Assembly (NCBI RefSeq): GCF_000745775.1
Contig: NZ_JQJY01000001.1
Location: 372,001 to 436,000, forward strand
DNA length: 64,000 bases
Direction of reading: 5' to 3'
Source: Flavobacterium sp. ASV13
GTDB lineage: Bacteria; Bacteroidota; Bacteroidia; Flavobacteriales; Flavobacteriaceae
Part shown: in pieces, positions 44,883-54,754 of the stretch
How positions within the stretch are numbered: position 1 is the first letter of the stretch
Layout of the letters: the number at the start of each line of letters is the position of its first letter
Made by a program: the position numbers and the translations under genes
The notes under the pieces: model-generated
What the model saw: only the letters and a program-made list of their open reading frames with translations
Databases searched by the model: none
Told to the model about the DNA's origin: nothing

Positions 44883-45398
44883 ATGTCACTAAAACCAGCG
44901 GTCAGTAAAACTGATCATATACAAGGAAAAAAAGATGCTAGTATAGTAATCGTAGAATACGGAGATTATCAATGTCCCTATTGCGGTGCAGCTTATCCTA
45001 TTCTTAAAGAAATGATGCAGAAATACGGCAAACAGATAAAATTTGTTTTTAGAAATTTTCCGTTATCAGAAATGCATCAATACGCCCGTCCTGCAGCAAT
45101 TGTGGCAGAAGCCGCAGCATTGCAGGGAAAGTTCTGGGAAATGCATGACGCCATCTACGAAAATCAGAGAATTCTAAGTGAACCTTTTTTATTAGAATTA
45201 GTAGAAAAATTGGAGCTAGACCCACATCAATTCAATGTGGATATTAAAAAACCTGAACTTGCCGCAAAAGTAGATTCCGATTTTGAAAGCGGTATTTTAA
45301 GCGGTGTAAATGGCACACCTTCTTTTTTTGTTAACGGTAGAAAATTTAACGCAGGCGCAGAAGATCTCTTGCAACTGATGAGTGAAATCGTGAAATAA
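44883..45398 (+). CDS. DsbA-family thiol-disulfide protein, cytoplasmic type
   Basis: A 171-aa thioredoxin-fold protein with active-site Cys31-Pro-Tyr-Cys34 (YGDYQCPYC) and the cis-Pro loop GVNGTPSFFVNGRKF. No signal peptide, so it probably acts in the cytoplasm like the DsbA-like domains fused to NhaA. It follows the peroxiredoxin by 12 bases and may keep it or the molybdoenzyme reduced (inference from the operon). Confidence 0.85.
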   Translation: MSLKPAVSKTDHIQGKKDASIVIVEYGDYQCPYCGAAYPILKEMMQKYGKQIKFVFRNFPLSEMHQYARPAAIVAEAAALQGKFWEMHDAIYENQRILSEPFLLELVEKLELDPHQFNVDIKKPELAAKVDSDFESGILSGVNGTPSFFVNGRKFNAGAEDLLQLMSEIVK

Positions 45399-45513
45399 AT
45401 AGTTCAAAAATTAAATCTAAAAATCGAATAGTATGCTCTCAATTAATGAATGAAAGTATATTTTTTGAATCTATTTTTAATTAAATTTACGTAACAACTT
45501 CAATTACAATATC

Positions 45514-46386
45514 ATGGAAATAAATTATACGGAATTAGTTTCCATCAAACACGTAAGTGTTCAAAGAATAGAAAACAACGAAACCTCATCGTTCTTAGAT
45601 ACGCTATCTGTTGAAGAACCTCTTGAAATCAGGCTTTCTTACGGTTCTAATTCAGAGAGAGTTCAAAAGAATATTTCGGTTACCATGCGAACTCCTGGCA
45701 ATGATGTTGATCTTGCGATTGGTTTTCTGTTTACAGAAGGAATTATTACTTCTTTTGAAGATATTCAAGATGCTTTTGCAATAAAAATGAATTGCTTGTC
45801 ACAAAAACAAAACATTGTTCAGGTTGATCTAAAAGAAGGTTTTACTCCAAATTTGATGCAGACAGATCGAAATTTCTATACGACTTCAAGTTGTGGCGTA
45901 TGCGGAAAAAGTTCGATTCAATCTATAAAAACGGTAAGCCCATTTGGAAATTTGATGAGATCGCAGATCCAGATTCATGCATCTGTTTTTTATCAATTAC
46001 CCGAAAAATTAAGAATTGCTCAAAGCGATTTTGAATCCACTGGCGGTCTTCATGCCTCAGGGCTTTTTAATACTCAAGGCGATTTGATTCTTTTAACTGA
46101 AGATGTTGGAAGGCATAACGCATTAGACAAATTGATTGGAAGATCTCTTGCAAATCAATCGCTGCCATTAAATGAACATATTTTGCTTCTAAGCGGAAGA
46201 GCCAGTTTTGAGTTAATCCAAAAAGCAGCAATGGCGGGAATTTCTATTATTGCTTCTATTGGAGCTCCATCCAGTTTGGCCGTAGAACTAGCGACAGAGT
46301 TTAATATTACACTTTTAGGATTTCTAAAAGAAAACCGATTGAATATATACAACTCATCGGAACAAACCGTAATCCTAACACAATAG
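45514..46386 (+). CDS. fdhD: Formate dehydrogenase accessory sulfurtransferase FdhD
   Basis: A 290-aa protein needed to sulfurate the molybdenum cofactor of formate dehydrogenases. The functional CxxC is Cys127-Gly-Val-Cys130 (TTSSCGVCGKSS). Other family motifs are GNDVDLAIGFLFTEGII, STGGLHASGLF, and EDVGRHNALDKLIG, in the usual order. It precedes the molybdoenzyme gene by 18 bases. This direct pairing supports a role in maturing that enzyme. Confidence 0.93.
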   Translation: MEINYTELVSIKHVSVQRIENNETSSFLDTLSVEEPLEIRLSYGSNSERVQKNISVTMRTPGNDVDLAIGFLFTEGIITSFEDIQDAFAIKMNCLSQKQNIVQVDLKEGFTPNLMQTDRNFYTTSSCGVCGKSSIQSIKTVSPFGNLMRSQIQIHASVFYQLPEKLRIAQSDFESTGGLHASGLFNTQGDLILLTEDVGRHNALDKLIGRSLANQSLPLNEHILLLSGRASFELIQKAAMAGISIIASIGAPSSLAVELATEFNITLLGFLKENRLNIYNSSEQTVILTQ

Positions 46387-46404
46387 CCATTAAACCATAA
46401 TACA

Positions 46405-48771
46405 ATGAAGAAAGATCTACAACAAAAAACAGCTGATTTAAGCCATAAATTACCTGAAGCAGAAAATCCGTACCAGCTTTCGAAACTTAAATTAACAAAA
46501 GTAGAAAAATGGGCTGCCGGCGTTCCTGCGGTTATGGCTGCGGTAAGCGATCTTATAGAAGACAAAACCATTCTAAGAGGCGGAAAAGCTTTATTTAAAA
46601 TGAATCAAATGGGCGGTTTTGACTGTTCCAGCTGCGCATGGCCAGATCCTGATGATGATCGATCTCCTTTGGGCGAATATTGTGAAAACGGAGCAAAAGC
46701 TCTGGCTGAAGAAGCTACAACCAAAAAAGTTGATGCTGCTTTCTTTAAAGAAAACTCTGTTTACAGCCTTTCAAAATTGGACGATTACCAAATTGGAAAA
46801 ATGGGAAGATTGACCGAACCTATGTATTTGCCTGTTGGCGGTACACATTATCAGCCCATAAGTTGGAATGAGGCTTTTACAAAAATTGCTTCCCATTTAA
46901 ATGCGCTTGAATCTCCAAATGAAGCGGCCTTTTATACTTCGGGAAGAACCAGTAATGAAGCTTCCTTTCTTTATCAGCTTTTTGCAAAAGAGTTTGGAAC
47001 CAACAATATGCCAGATTGTTCCAATATGTGTCACGAAACCTCTGGAACAGCTTTGAAAACTACAATCGGAATTGGAAAAGGAACGGTTACTCTAGAAGAT
47101 TTTTATGATACCGATGTGATTGTGATAATCGGACAGAATCCAGGAACAAATGCTCCAAGAATGCTGAGTGCTTTAGAAAAAGGCAAAAACAATGGCGCAA
47201 AAATTATTGCGGTTAATCCGTTACCTGAGGCTGGCTTAATGGGATTCCATAATCCACAGGCTATAAAAGGGATAATTGGATCAGGCGGAAAACTTACAGA
47301 CCTTTTTCTTCCGATAAAAATAAACGGCGATATGGCACTTTTAAAAGCTATTGAACTTTTGCTAATTGAATTAGAAAAGAAAAACCCAGGTGAAGTTTTT
47401 GATCATGAATTTATCAAAGACAAAACAACTGGTTTTGAAAATTTTGAGAAACAGTTTGAAAATTTAGACTTGGATCATCTTGCCTTTCTATCTGGAGTTC
47501 CAAAAGATTTAATTATAGAAGCAGCAAAAATACTGGCTTTCAAAAAAAGAATTATTGTTTGCTGGGGAATGGGACTGACTCAGCAGCCAAATGGTGTCGA
47601 TATGATCCGAGAGATTGTCAATATTTTATTGATTAAAGGAAGTATTGGTAAACCCGGCGCAGGAGTCTGTCCCGTTCGCGGACACAGTAATGTTCAAGGA
47701 AACAGAACCATGCTTATTGATGAAAAACCTACAAATGAGCAATTAGATCGTCTTGAAAATTACTTTGGATTTAATCCGCCGAGAAATCATGGTTATGATG
47801 TAGTTGGAACGATAAAAGCGATTCATGACGAGAAAGTAAAATTTATGTTCTGCATGGGCGGTAATTTTCTATCGGCAGCACCAGATACGACTTACACTGC
47901 AGAAGCATTTCGAAAACTGAAACTGCTGGTGTGTGTCTCGACAAAACTCAATAGAGGCCATTTGATACATGGAAAAGAATCTCTTATCCTTCCTACGCTT
48001 TCCCGAAGTGATATGGATATCGTTAACGGAGAAGTGCAGATTATCAGTACAGAAAATTCTATGGGCGTGGTGCAGTCTTCAAAAGGCGTGCTTAAACCTA
48101 TCTCGGATCAATTAATAAACGAAACTCAAATTGTCTGCCGAATGGCGATTGCTGTTCTTGGAGAAAAATCAGTTATCGACTGGAAGCGATACCACGACAG
48201 TTATGATGATGTGAGAGAAGCTATTGAAAATTGCATTCCAGGTTTTGAAAATTACAATAGTAGAGTTCGCGAAAAGGGCGGTTTTTATTTGCCTAATGCT
48301 CCTCGTCATGGTCAATTTACGGCTAAAGAATCTGCTGATCGTGCGGCGTTTACTTTAACAGAAATTCCAGATAATGAATTGGAACCAGATGAATATATGA
48401 TGGCCACAACTCGTACGCATGACCAGTTTAATACTACTATTTATGGTATGGATGACCGCTACAGAGGAATAAAAAATGAACGCCGTGTTATTTTCATGAA
48501 TCAAAATGATATTGATAAAGCAGGATTTAAAGCGGGAGACAAAGTAGATCTCTTTAATTATAATGATGGCATTGAAAGAATTGCGCCTTTATTCCTTATT
48601 GTTTCTTATCAAATTCCAGAGCGAAATACGGTCACTTATTTTCCGGAAACCAATGTTTTGGTTTCTGTAAATAATGTGGTGAAAGAAAGCAATATGCCGG
48701 CATCTAAATACGTGAAAATAAAAGTAAAAAAACACGATCCTGCCATCTACGAAAAGATAAAACACATGTAA
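46405..48771 (+). CDS. FdhF/YdeP-family molybdopterin oxidoreductase
   Basis: A 788-aa molybdoenzyme of the FdhF/YdeP group (TIGR01701-like). The N-terminal part has GGFDCSSCAWPDP with Cys74, Cys77 and Cys93, the reduced cluster motif of YdeP. NMCHETSGTAL contains the probable Mo-ligating Cys (not Sec), and VCPVRGHSNVQGNRTM, AGVCPV and NFLSAAPDT are further family marks. E. coli YdeP is linked to acid resistance (known), while relatives are annotated as formate dehydrogenases. With oxdC and fdhD in the same block, formate oxidation or acid protection are both plausible; the sequence alone does not decide. No Tat signal, so cytoplasmic. Confidence 0.88.
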   Translation: MKKDLQQKTADLSHKLPEAENPYQLSKLKLTKVEKWAAGVPAVMAAVSDLIEDKTILRGGKALFKMNQMGGFDCSSCAWPDPDDDRSPLGEYCENGAKALAEEATTKKVDAAFFKENSVYSLSKLDDYQIGKMGRLTEPMYLPVGGTHYQPISWNEAFTKIASHLNALESPNEAAFYTSGRTSNEASFLYQLFAKEFGTNNMPDCSNMCHETSGTALKTTIGIGKGTVTLEDFYDTDVIVIIGQNPGTNAPRMLSALEKGKNNGAKIIAVNPLPEAGLMGFHNPQAIKGIIGSGGKLTDLFLPIKINGDMALLKAIELLLIELEKKNPGEVFDHEFIKDKTTGFENFEKQFENLDLDHLAFLSGVPKDLIIEAAKILAFKKRIIVCWGMGLTQQPNGVDMIREIVNILLIKGSIGKPGAGVCPVRGHSNVQGNRTMLIDEKPTNEQLDRLENYFGFNPPRNHGYDVVGTIKAIHDEKVKFMFCMGGNFLSAAPDTTYTAEAFRKLKLLVCVSTKLNRGHLIHGKESLILPTLSRSDMDIVNGEVQIISTENSMGVVQSSKGVLKPISDQLINETQIVCRMAIAVLGEKSVIDWKRYHDSYDDVREAIENCIPGFENYNSRVREKGGFYLPNAPRHGQFTAKESADRAAFTLTEIPDNELEPDEYMMATTRTHDQFNTTIYGMDDRYRGIKNERRVIFMNQNDIDKAGFKAGDKVDLFNYNDGIERIAPLFLIVSYQIPERNTVTYFPETNVLVSVNNVVKESNMPASKYVKIKVKKHDPAIYEKIKHM

Positions 48772-49004
48772 TTCTTTTCAAATAAAAATAAGTTAGCGAA
48801 GACTTTTGAGGCATTTATTTAGATTAAAAATAGTAATAGCGCTGTTACAATTCATTAATTAATCTAGGTTAATCGACTGCTCTACTCTTCCTATATAAAT
48901 TTGTCAAAGAAATCTAAGTCAAATAAAAAATGATAAAAACTTAGAATTTAACGACAATACAAAATTAGGATACTCTTAATTTTATTAATCTTAAAACCAA
49001 AAAA

Positions 49005-49823
49005 ATGAGCACAATTACAGTAAAAGACGGAACAGAAATTTATTATAAAGATTGGGGAACAGGACAACCTATCGTTTTTCACCACGGATGGCCTTTATCA
49101 GCAGACGATTGGGATGCACAAATGATGTTTTTCTTAAAACAAGGATATAGAGTTATTGCTCACGACAGACGCGGACACGGTCGTTCTGGTCAAAGTTCTG
49201 AAGGCAACAATATGGAAACTTACGCACAAGACGTAGCAGAATTGACCGCAGCTCTAGATTTGAAAGATGCGATTCATATTGGCCACTCAACTGGTGGCGG
49301 TGAAGTAATTCGTTACGCAGCAAAATACGGAAAAGGTAGAGTTGCAAAAGCTATCATTATTAGTGCGGTAACGCCAATTATGATACAAAATGAAGCTAAT
49401 CCAGAAGGTGTTCCATCATCTGTTTTTGATGAAATTAGAGAAGGAACCGGATTTAGCAGAGGACAGTATTTCTATGATTTCCCTATTCCTTTTTATGGCT
49501 GGAACCGTGAAGGAAAAACAATTCAAGAAGGAATTAAACACAATTGGTGGCGTCAGGGAATGATGGGATCCGTACTAGCACACTATGAAGGCATTAAAGC
49601 TTTCTCTGAATCTGATTTTACAGAAGATTTAAAAAGTTTAAACATACCTGTATTGGTTCTTCACGGAGAAGATGATCAGATTGTTCCATATAATCAGGCT
49701 CCTAAAGCTGCTGCTCTTTTGAAAAACGGAAAACTAATTTCTTATCCTGGATTTCCTCACGGTATGCCGACTACAGAGGCAGAAACAATTAATAACGATA
49801 TTTTAGAATTTATCAAATCTTAA
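49005..49823 (+). CDS. Chloroperoxidase-type alpha/beta hydrolase
   Basis: A 272-aa hydrolase with the cofactor-free haloperoxidase pattern: FHHGWPLSADDWDAQ, HDRRGHGRSGQ, GHSTGGGEV with nucleophile Ser95, HGEDDQIVP with Asp224 and GFPHGMP with His252. These enzymes form peracids or act as esterases. Promoter hint: TAAATTTG at 48896-48903 fits the -7 consensus and lies about 100 bases before the start. It stands alone, followed by a good terminator. Confidence 0.88.
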   Translation: MSTITVKDGTEIYYKDWGTGQPIVFHHGWPLSADDWDAQMMFFLKQGYRVIAHDRRGHGRSGQSSEGNNMETYAQDVAELTAALDLKDAIHIGHSTGGGEVIRYAAKYGKGRVAKAIIISAVTPIMIQNEANPEGVPSSVFDEIREGTGFSRGQYFYDFPIPFYGWNREGKTIQEGIKHNWWRQGMMGSVLAHYEGIKAFSESDFTEDLKSLNIPVLVLHGEDDQIVPYNQAPKAAALLKNGKLISYPGFPHGMPTTEAETINNDILEFIKS

Positions 49824-49847
49824 ATATATCCTGATTTTTTAAATAAA

Positions 49848-49885
49848 AGCCTCCAGTCTACATTTTGATTCTGGAGGTTTTTATT
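49848..49885 (+). terminator. Intrinsic terminator after the hydrolase
   Basis: Stem CCTCCAG/CTGGAGG (49850-49856 with 49871-49877), then TTTTTATTTTT. Starts 25 bases past the stop codon. Confidence 0.75.
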
Positions 49886-50137
49886 TTTGATTTCTTTGAT
49901 GATCTGTTGTCTAAAAATTAAATTGTTTTCGTGTTTAAACATTTGATATCATAATCGAATAACAAAATAGATAAAACTTTACTCATAACAAATATGTAAA
50001 GCAGTAAATCAAATTTTGTGGCAAATTCGTAGCATATGAGATTTGGAGTGGATATCTTTTTTGACGCAAAAATTTAAGGAAGTTTTTAATAAAAGAATTT
50101 AACTATTTGCTTTTTGATACTACATTTTTCAATCAAT
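49886..50137. other. Spacer with repeat fragments
   Basis: No gene. From about 50010 on it matches, with many changes, the DNA left of element C (58160-58306): for example TTTAATAAAAGA then ATTTG and CATTTTT/TCAAT leading into the left arm. This is part of a longer repeat family than the arms alone. Confidence 0.4.
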
Positions 50138-50300
50138 CCCCAACAGGACATCCAAACCAAATTCTTTAAGCTAATGAAAGACAGCCTTTACCAGTAGTAA
50201 GCCAATCTCTTCAAATCTTCCATAAAATTTATAGAAATTTGTCCTGTTGCTGTCACAAAGCCAAATGGCGCCAATTGAAGACAATTGGCGCCATTTTTTT
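50138..50300 (+). other. Inverted-arm intergenic element B with terminator
   Basis: Left arm CAACAGGAC (50141-50149, inside CCCCAACAGGACAT) and right arm GTCCTGTTG (50241-50249), followed by CTGTCAC and a perfect terminator (50264-50295, 14-base stem AATGGCGCCAATTG, then seven T). The interior has GTAAGCCAATCTCTTCAAAT, matching copies A, C and D. Read on the minus strand it gives FMEDLKRLAYYW and a stop. The arms differ in sequence from A and D but still pair. Confidence 0.6.
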
Positions 50301-50522
50301 ATTTAACCCTTATCAATAAATGAGTTTGACTCGTTTTTGCTTTATTTTCTTCATAAATAAACAAACTTCAGAAAAACATTATTTTTATGAAAAACAAGAT
50401 AAATTTAAATTTTAGCGTTCGATAACTTAACAGGATTCGAACACCAAGAACAGAGCTGAAATTAAGTTTTACATTTTCAAAATTTGATAATTTCCTGTCT
50501 TCCCTTATCAATCTTTTTCAAG
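50301..50522. other. Spacer with tRNA-like fragment
   Basis: On the minus strand GGTGTTCGAATCCTG (50431-50445) resembles a tRNA T-arm, but no full tRNA can be folded around it. No gene. Confidence 0.4.
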
Positions 50523-50559
50523 AAAAAAAGCCAGCAGTCTAAAACACGCTGCCGGCTTT
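50523..50559 (-). terminator. Intrinsic terminator of the RND efflux operon
   Basis: Stem AAAGCCGGCAGCG paired with the imperfect CTGCTGGCTTT on the minus strand, followed by seven T. Lies 40 bases after the permease stop. Confidence 0.75.
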
Positions 50560-50598
50560 AAAAATAATCATAATTTTAAAAAAATCTTTTCTCTCTTC

Positions 50599-53500
50599 TT
50601 ACATCTTTTCAATACTAGGAGGGATCAATTTATACATCACGGGCGTTACAATTCGTGATAATATTGTAGAACTGATTAAACCGCCAATTAACACAATTGC
50701 CAATGGTGCGATCAAAGGATTTGAGTTTAATGCAATCGGAATTAAACCACAAATTGCAGTAATTGAAGTCAGTACTACAGGCAGAAAACGCGTTTCTCCT
50801 GCAATTGAAATAGCTTCATCGATCGAATGTCCTTCCTGCCTTAACTGATTGGTGAAATCTACCAGCAGCAAAGAATTCTTTACCTGAATTCCCGAAAGAC
50901 CTATAAAACCGATTATAGCAACCAAAGACATAGGGCTTCCATTAAGAAGCAACAATAAAACACCGCCTAAAATCCCCAGCGGTATGATAGATAATACAAT
51001 AATAATTCCTTTAAAAGTTTTAAACTGCAGCAGTAAAACTGCAACAAACAAAAAGGTACTCAAAATAATTACTGCCAAAAAGTTACCACCCAGCGCATCG
51101 CCTTCCGATTCTTTCTCACCCGATAATTTGTAATAATATCCTTTTGGCATTTTCAATTGATCCAGTTTTGGAACAATGTGCGTCAATAAATCATTGGCAT
51201 AATACCCTTTTGCTGATAAAGCGCTTACTTTTGAAAAGCGTGATTTATTAAAATGATTAATTGCAGTTGGAGAAGTTTCAAACGAAATTTCAGCAATCTG
51301 GTTCAGTGCAATCGGTATGCCCTGAAGGTTATTTACATACAGGTTTTTCAAAGCATCAAGGTTCGAAAATTTATCTCGGGGCAATGTCAGTGTAACATTT
51401 CTGGCATCTCCCCTATCATCTATATAATCGCCGACCGTTAATCCTGCTACCGAAAGACGGATTACCTTATCTATATCGCTTGTCAGTACTCCCAATGTTC
51501 TGGCTTTTTCTTTATTGATTTTAACTTTAAGATCTGTTTTATACGTATTCAGTTCATTGTTAATATACACCGTGCCTTCTTGATTTCTAAGAATAGTTTC
51601 TACCTGTGAAGAAAGCTTACGTAACACTTCCTGATCTTCACCAAATAATCTTACGACAATATTAGCTTCTAAAGGTGTTCCTTGTTCAAAATCTTTTACC
51701 TCCACTTTTGCATAAGGCATCGTTTTAAATTTATTTCGAAGTTCTTCAATCAAAGCTGTTTTCTCTGATGGTTTAGCTTCATCTTCGAGCTGGACAAAAA
51801 TCTGTGCAAAATCTGGTTTTCTATCCTGCGGATGCACATTATAATAAATCTGCGGATTTCCTTTACCAACATTTGAAGTGTAATACACAATTTCTTTATG
51901 ATTTTTAAGCTCTGCTTCTACAATTTTGGTCACACGGTCACTTTCTGTAATATTGGCCTGTAGCGGCATTTTTATATTGATAAGGAACATTGGTTTTTCT
52001 GAAGTTGGGAATAATTTAAAACCCGTTACTTTAAACAATCCAAAAGCTGTGATGCTCAAAACTATAGAAATAGCAATAGTAGTTCTCGGATATTTTAAGG
52101 CTTTAGGCATAATATCACGGTACGCTCTGGTCAGGAATTTTTGCAGATACTGTAGAAAAATATTCCCTCCCGCATGATCGTGCGTTTTTAAAAATCGGCT
52201 TCCTAAAAACGGCACCAAAGTCAAAGCGACAATCATCGATGCTAGTACACTGGTAATAACTGCCATTGGAAGACTTCTGATAAATTCTCCCGAGACATCC
52301 GGCAGGAAAGTCAGCGGTAGAAACGCAATAATAAGTGTTGCTGTACAGCCTACTACGGCAATTCCAATTTGTTTGGTTCCTTTAAGAACTGCATCCATTT
52401 TAGAATGTCCTTCTCGCAGCCATCGCTCTATGTTTTCGACTACCACAATACTGTCATCCACCAATAATCCCAACGCTACTACCAGACCTACGATACTTAA
52501 CTGATTTAAAGAAAAGCCAAAAGCATTCATTGCAATTAATCCTAATGCGAGGGATAATGGAATAGAAATCATCACAATTCCCGAAGCTCTTAAGCCTAAT
52601 GGAAGCAACGTAACGATTACCAAAACAATGGCAAGGGTAAAATCAAAACCTAAATGTCCCAAACGCTGCGATACCATATTCGCCTGATCGAAGTTTTTTA
52701 CTAATTTGATGTTTGACGGTAATTCTTTAGAAAATTCATCAACAATTGGCAGGAATTCTTTCTGCACATCTGTAATGTTTACATTATCTTTCATACCAGC
52801 TGTAACCAGTACACATCGGTGTCCGTTAATGCGGGTAATATGATCGACAACCTGCGACTTGTAGCCTACTTCGGCTACATCTTTCATATAGATTATTTTA
52901 CCGTTAGCATTGTAGATTACTGTATTGGATACATCGTCCGCATTTTTAAATTTACCACTGGTTTTTACATTAAATACTTTACTGCCTAAATCAATGCTTC
53001 CTCCTGGAATATCGGCCGCTTCGCTCTGCAGGCTTGCCATGACTACATTTAACGGAATTTTTAATTGGGCCAACTTTTCCAGCTGTAAATCAATACGAAT
53101 TTCCTGCTCGGGAATTCCAGCATATTTTACATCTTTCAGATTGGTAATTTTCTCAATTTTAGATTTAAGTTTATCCGCTTCATCACGAAGTTTTTTGTCT
53201 GATGCATTTTCTGAAACCAACGCTATCTGAAGGATTTTCACATCAGAAGAAGCAATTTTTTCGGTTTTTATCTGATAAATATCTTTTGGAAGTTCGCTGT
53301 TTTTAAGAGCATTCATTTCCGTAGAAATCTCCTGATATTTATTATCAACATCTACTCCGTATTTAAATTTTACCTGAAAAGCTGCAACACCGTCTTCTAC
53401 TGTGGTTAATATTTTTTCGATGTTTTCGAGTCCGTAAATTTTATTCTCGATTGGTTTTACAACCTGCTCCTCCATATCCTTTGGACTTGTCCCGGGATAG

Positions 53501-53649
53501 ATTACCGTAATTAAATATTGCGGTGGATGCGTTGAAGGATCTTCCGCTCTAGGCATGGTAAACAGCGTAAGATACCCCACCACAGCAATCAGCAGAAATA
53601 TAATCAGCGTAAACTGATAATTTTTAACAGCAAAGTTTGTTATTTTCAT
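50599..53649 (-). CDS. RND efflux permease (AcrB/HAE1-like)
   Basis: A 1016-aa inner-membrane proton-driven pump with 12 membrane helices and two large periplasmic loops. Family marks: PRAEDPSTHPPQYLITVIYPG near the start, GLVVALGLLVDDSIVVVENIERWLREG in helix 4 with the proton-relay Asp pair, and GIQVKNSLLLVDFTNQLRQEG in helix 10. It would form a tripartite exporter with the adaptor and TolC-like protein of the same operon. Its start follows the adaptor stop by eight bases. Substrate unknown; probably hydrophobic toxicants. Confidence 0.93.
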   Translation of the reverse strand: MKITNFAVKNYQFTLIIFLLIAVVGYLTLFTMPRAEDPSTHPPQYLITVIYPGTSPKDMEEQVVKPIENKIYGLENIEKILTTVEDGVAAFQVKFKYGVDVDNKYQEISTEMNALKNSELPKDIYQIKTEKIASSDVKILQIALVSENASDKKLRDEADKLKSKIEKITNLKDVKYAGIPEQEIRIDLQLEKLAQLKIPLNVVMASLQSEAADIPGGSIDLGSKVFNVKTSGKFKNADDVSNTVIYNANGKIIYMKDVAEVGYKSQVVDHITRINGHRCVLVTAGMKDNVNITDVQKEFLPIVDEFSKELPSNIKLVKNFDQANMVSQRLGHLGFDFTLAIVLVIVTLLPLGLRASGIVMISIPLSLALGLIAMNAFGFSLNQLSIVGLVVALGLLVDDSIVVVENIERWLREGHSKMDAVLKGTKQIGIAVVGCTATLIIAFLPLTFLPDVSGEFIRSLPMAVITSVLASMIVALTLVPFLGSRFLKTHDHAGGNIFLQYLQKFLTRAYRDIMPKALKYPRTTIAISIVLSITAFGLFKVTGFKLFPTSEKPMFLINIKMPLQANITESDRVTKIVEAELKNHKEIVYYTSNVGKGNPQIYYNVHPQDRKPDFAQIFVQLEDEAKPSEKTALIEELRNKFKTMPYAKVEVKDFEQGTPLEANIVVRLFGEDQEVLRKLSSQVETILRNQEGTVYINNELNTYKTDLKVKINKEKARTLGVLTSDIDKVIRLSVAGLTVGDYIDDRGDARNVTLTLPRDKFSNLDALKNLYVNNLQGIPIALNQIAEISFETSPTAINHFNKSRFSKVSALSAKGYYANDLLTHIVPKLDQLKMPKGYYYKLSGEKESEGDALGGNFLAVIILSTFLFVAVLLLQFKTFKGIIIVLSIIPLGILGGVLLLLLNGSPMSLVAIIGFIGLSGIQVKNSLLLVDFTNQLRQEGHSIDEAISIAGETRFLPVVLTSITAICGLIPIALNSNPLIAPLAIVLIGGLISSTILSRIVTPVMYKLIPPSIEKM

Positions 53650-53657
53650 GATACTGA

Positions 53658-54743
53658 TTATTTAATGATCTTGATAGTTGATTGTTCGTTGAGATAAGCA
53701 CTGTTGGAGATCACAATCTGATCTGTTTTCTGAAGACCTTCTTTTATGAATACTTTATTGTTCTCAAATTTATTAATGGTCACCGGTTGGCGTTTTACTT
53801 TGTTGTTTTCCACAATAAAAACAAACGCTTTGTTTCCGTCAGCTTCAATAAGCGAATTGTACGGAATGATGATGAAATCTTCTGATTGTTCTGCCTTTAT
53901 TTCGGCTTTTCCAAACATTCCCACCGCTGGTTTACTTTTTTTAAGGCTCATTTTTAATTCGACTTGAAAGGAGCCCAATGCCGCATCTGCCGCCTGCGAT
54001 TTTCTAAAAATAAAGGCATCGAATTTTTCATCAGGATAACCGTCAAGCGTTACAGTGGCTTTCTGCCCTACTTTTACCGCGGCCCATTCTTTGTCTGTCA
54101 ATCCCACTTTTAGCAGATAATTATTGTTTTGGCTGGTTTCATTTATAGCCAGAATTGGCGATCCTGCGCCAACTACTTCTCCTTCGTTTGCTATTTTTTT
54201 CGAAACAAAACCATCTGCAGCAGCATAAATTTTAGAATAACGTGCATTAAAAGCCACTGCATCTTTCTGCTTTTTAGCAATGTCAAGACCCGTTTTGGTA
54301 TTCTGAAGCTGTTCTAATGTATACACACTGTCTTTGTACAAATTGCTTGCTCGTTTATAATCACGCTCGTACTTTTTTAGATTTAAATCTGTTTGGTTCA
54401 ATCCGGCATTTATCTCTGTTTCGTCTAATGATGCCAAAAGCTGTCCTTTCTTAAAAAACTGGCCTTCTTCAACATAAATACGATTGATGATCCCTCCTAT
54501 TTTAAATCCGTAATTGGCCTGATTTTCTGTTGTTACTAAACCTGATGCGCTTATGGTATTGTTAAGAGCAAAAGATTCGACCGGAGCTGTTTTAATAGGG
54601 ATAACATCTGTGCTTTCAAAGGGCGAATTTTCCTTTTTTTCTTCTTTACAGGCGTAAAAAAGTGTTAAAGCAAGCAATATAATCAACCCTTTTTTGGAGG
54701 CTGCGATATGTTTTTTTAGATATTTGTGAATCGTTAATTTCAT
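53658..54743 (-). CDS. RND efflux periplasmic adaptor lipoprotein
   Basis: A 361-aa membrane-fusion protein. The signal region ends in LTLFYACKEEKKE, a lipobox with lipidated Cys about residue 32. The lipoyl half-motifs are INRIYVEEGQFFKKGQLLASLDE and IYAAADGFVSKKIANEGEVVGAGSPI, separated by a short coiled hairpin (about 100-160). A beta-barrel and membrane-proximal part follow. It links the permease to the outer-membrane channel. Eleven bases after the TolC-type gene. Confidence 0.92.
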   Translation of the reverse strand: MKLTIHKYLKKHIAASKKGLIILLALTLFYACKEEKKENSPFESTDVIPIKTAPVESFALNNTISASGLVTTENQANYGFKIGGIINRIYVEEGQFFKKGQLLASLDETEINAGLNQTDLNLKKYERDYKRASNLYKDSVYTLEQLQNTKTGLDIAKKQKDAVAFNARYSKIYAAADGFVSKKIANEGEVVGAGSPILAINETSQNNNYLLKVGLTDKEWAAVKVGQKATVTLDGYPDEKFDAFIFRKSQAADAALGSFQVELKMSLKKSKPAVGMFGKAEIKAEQSEDFIIIPYNSLIEADGNKAFVFIVENNKVKRQPVTINKFENNKVFIKEGLQKTDQIVISNSAYLNEQSTIKIIK

Positions 54744-54754
54744 GTTTTTTGTTT

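Noticed and set aside
45399..45513. Molybdenum-cofactor riboswitch before fdhD
   Set aside because: The 115-base leader is AT-rich with no multi-stem fold that I can support by eye.
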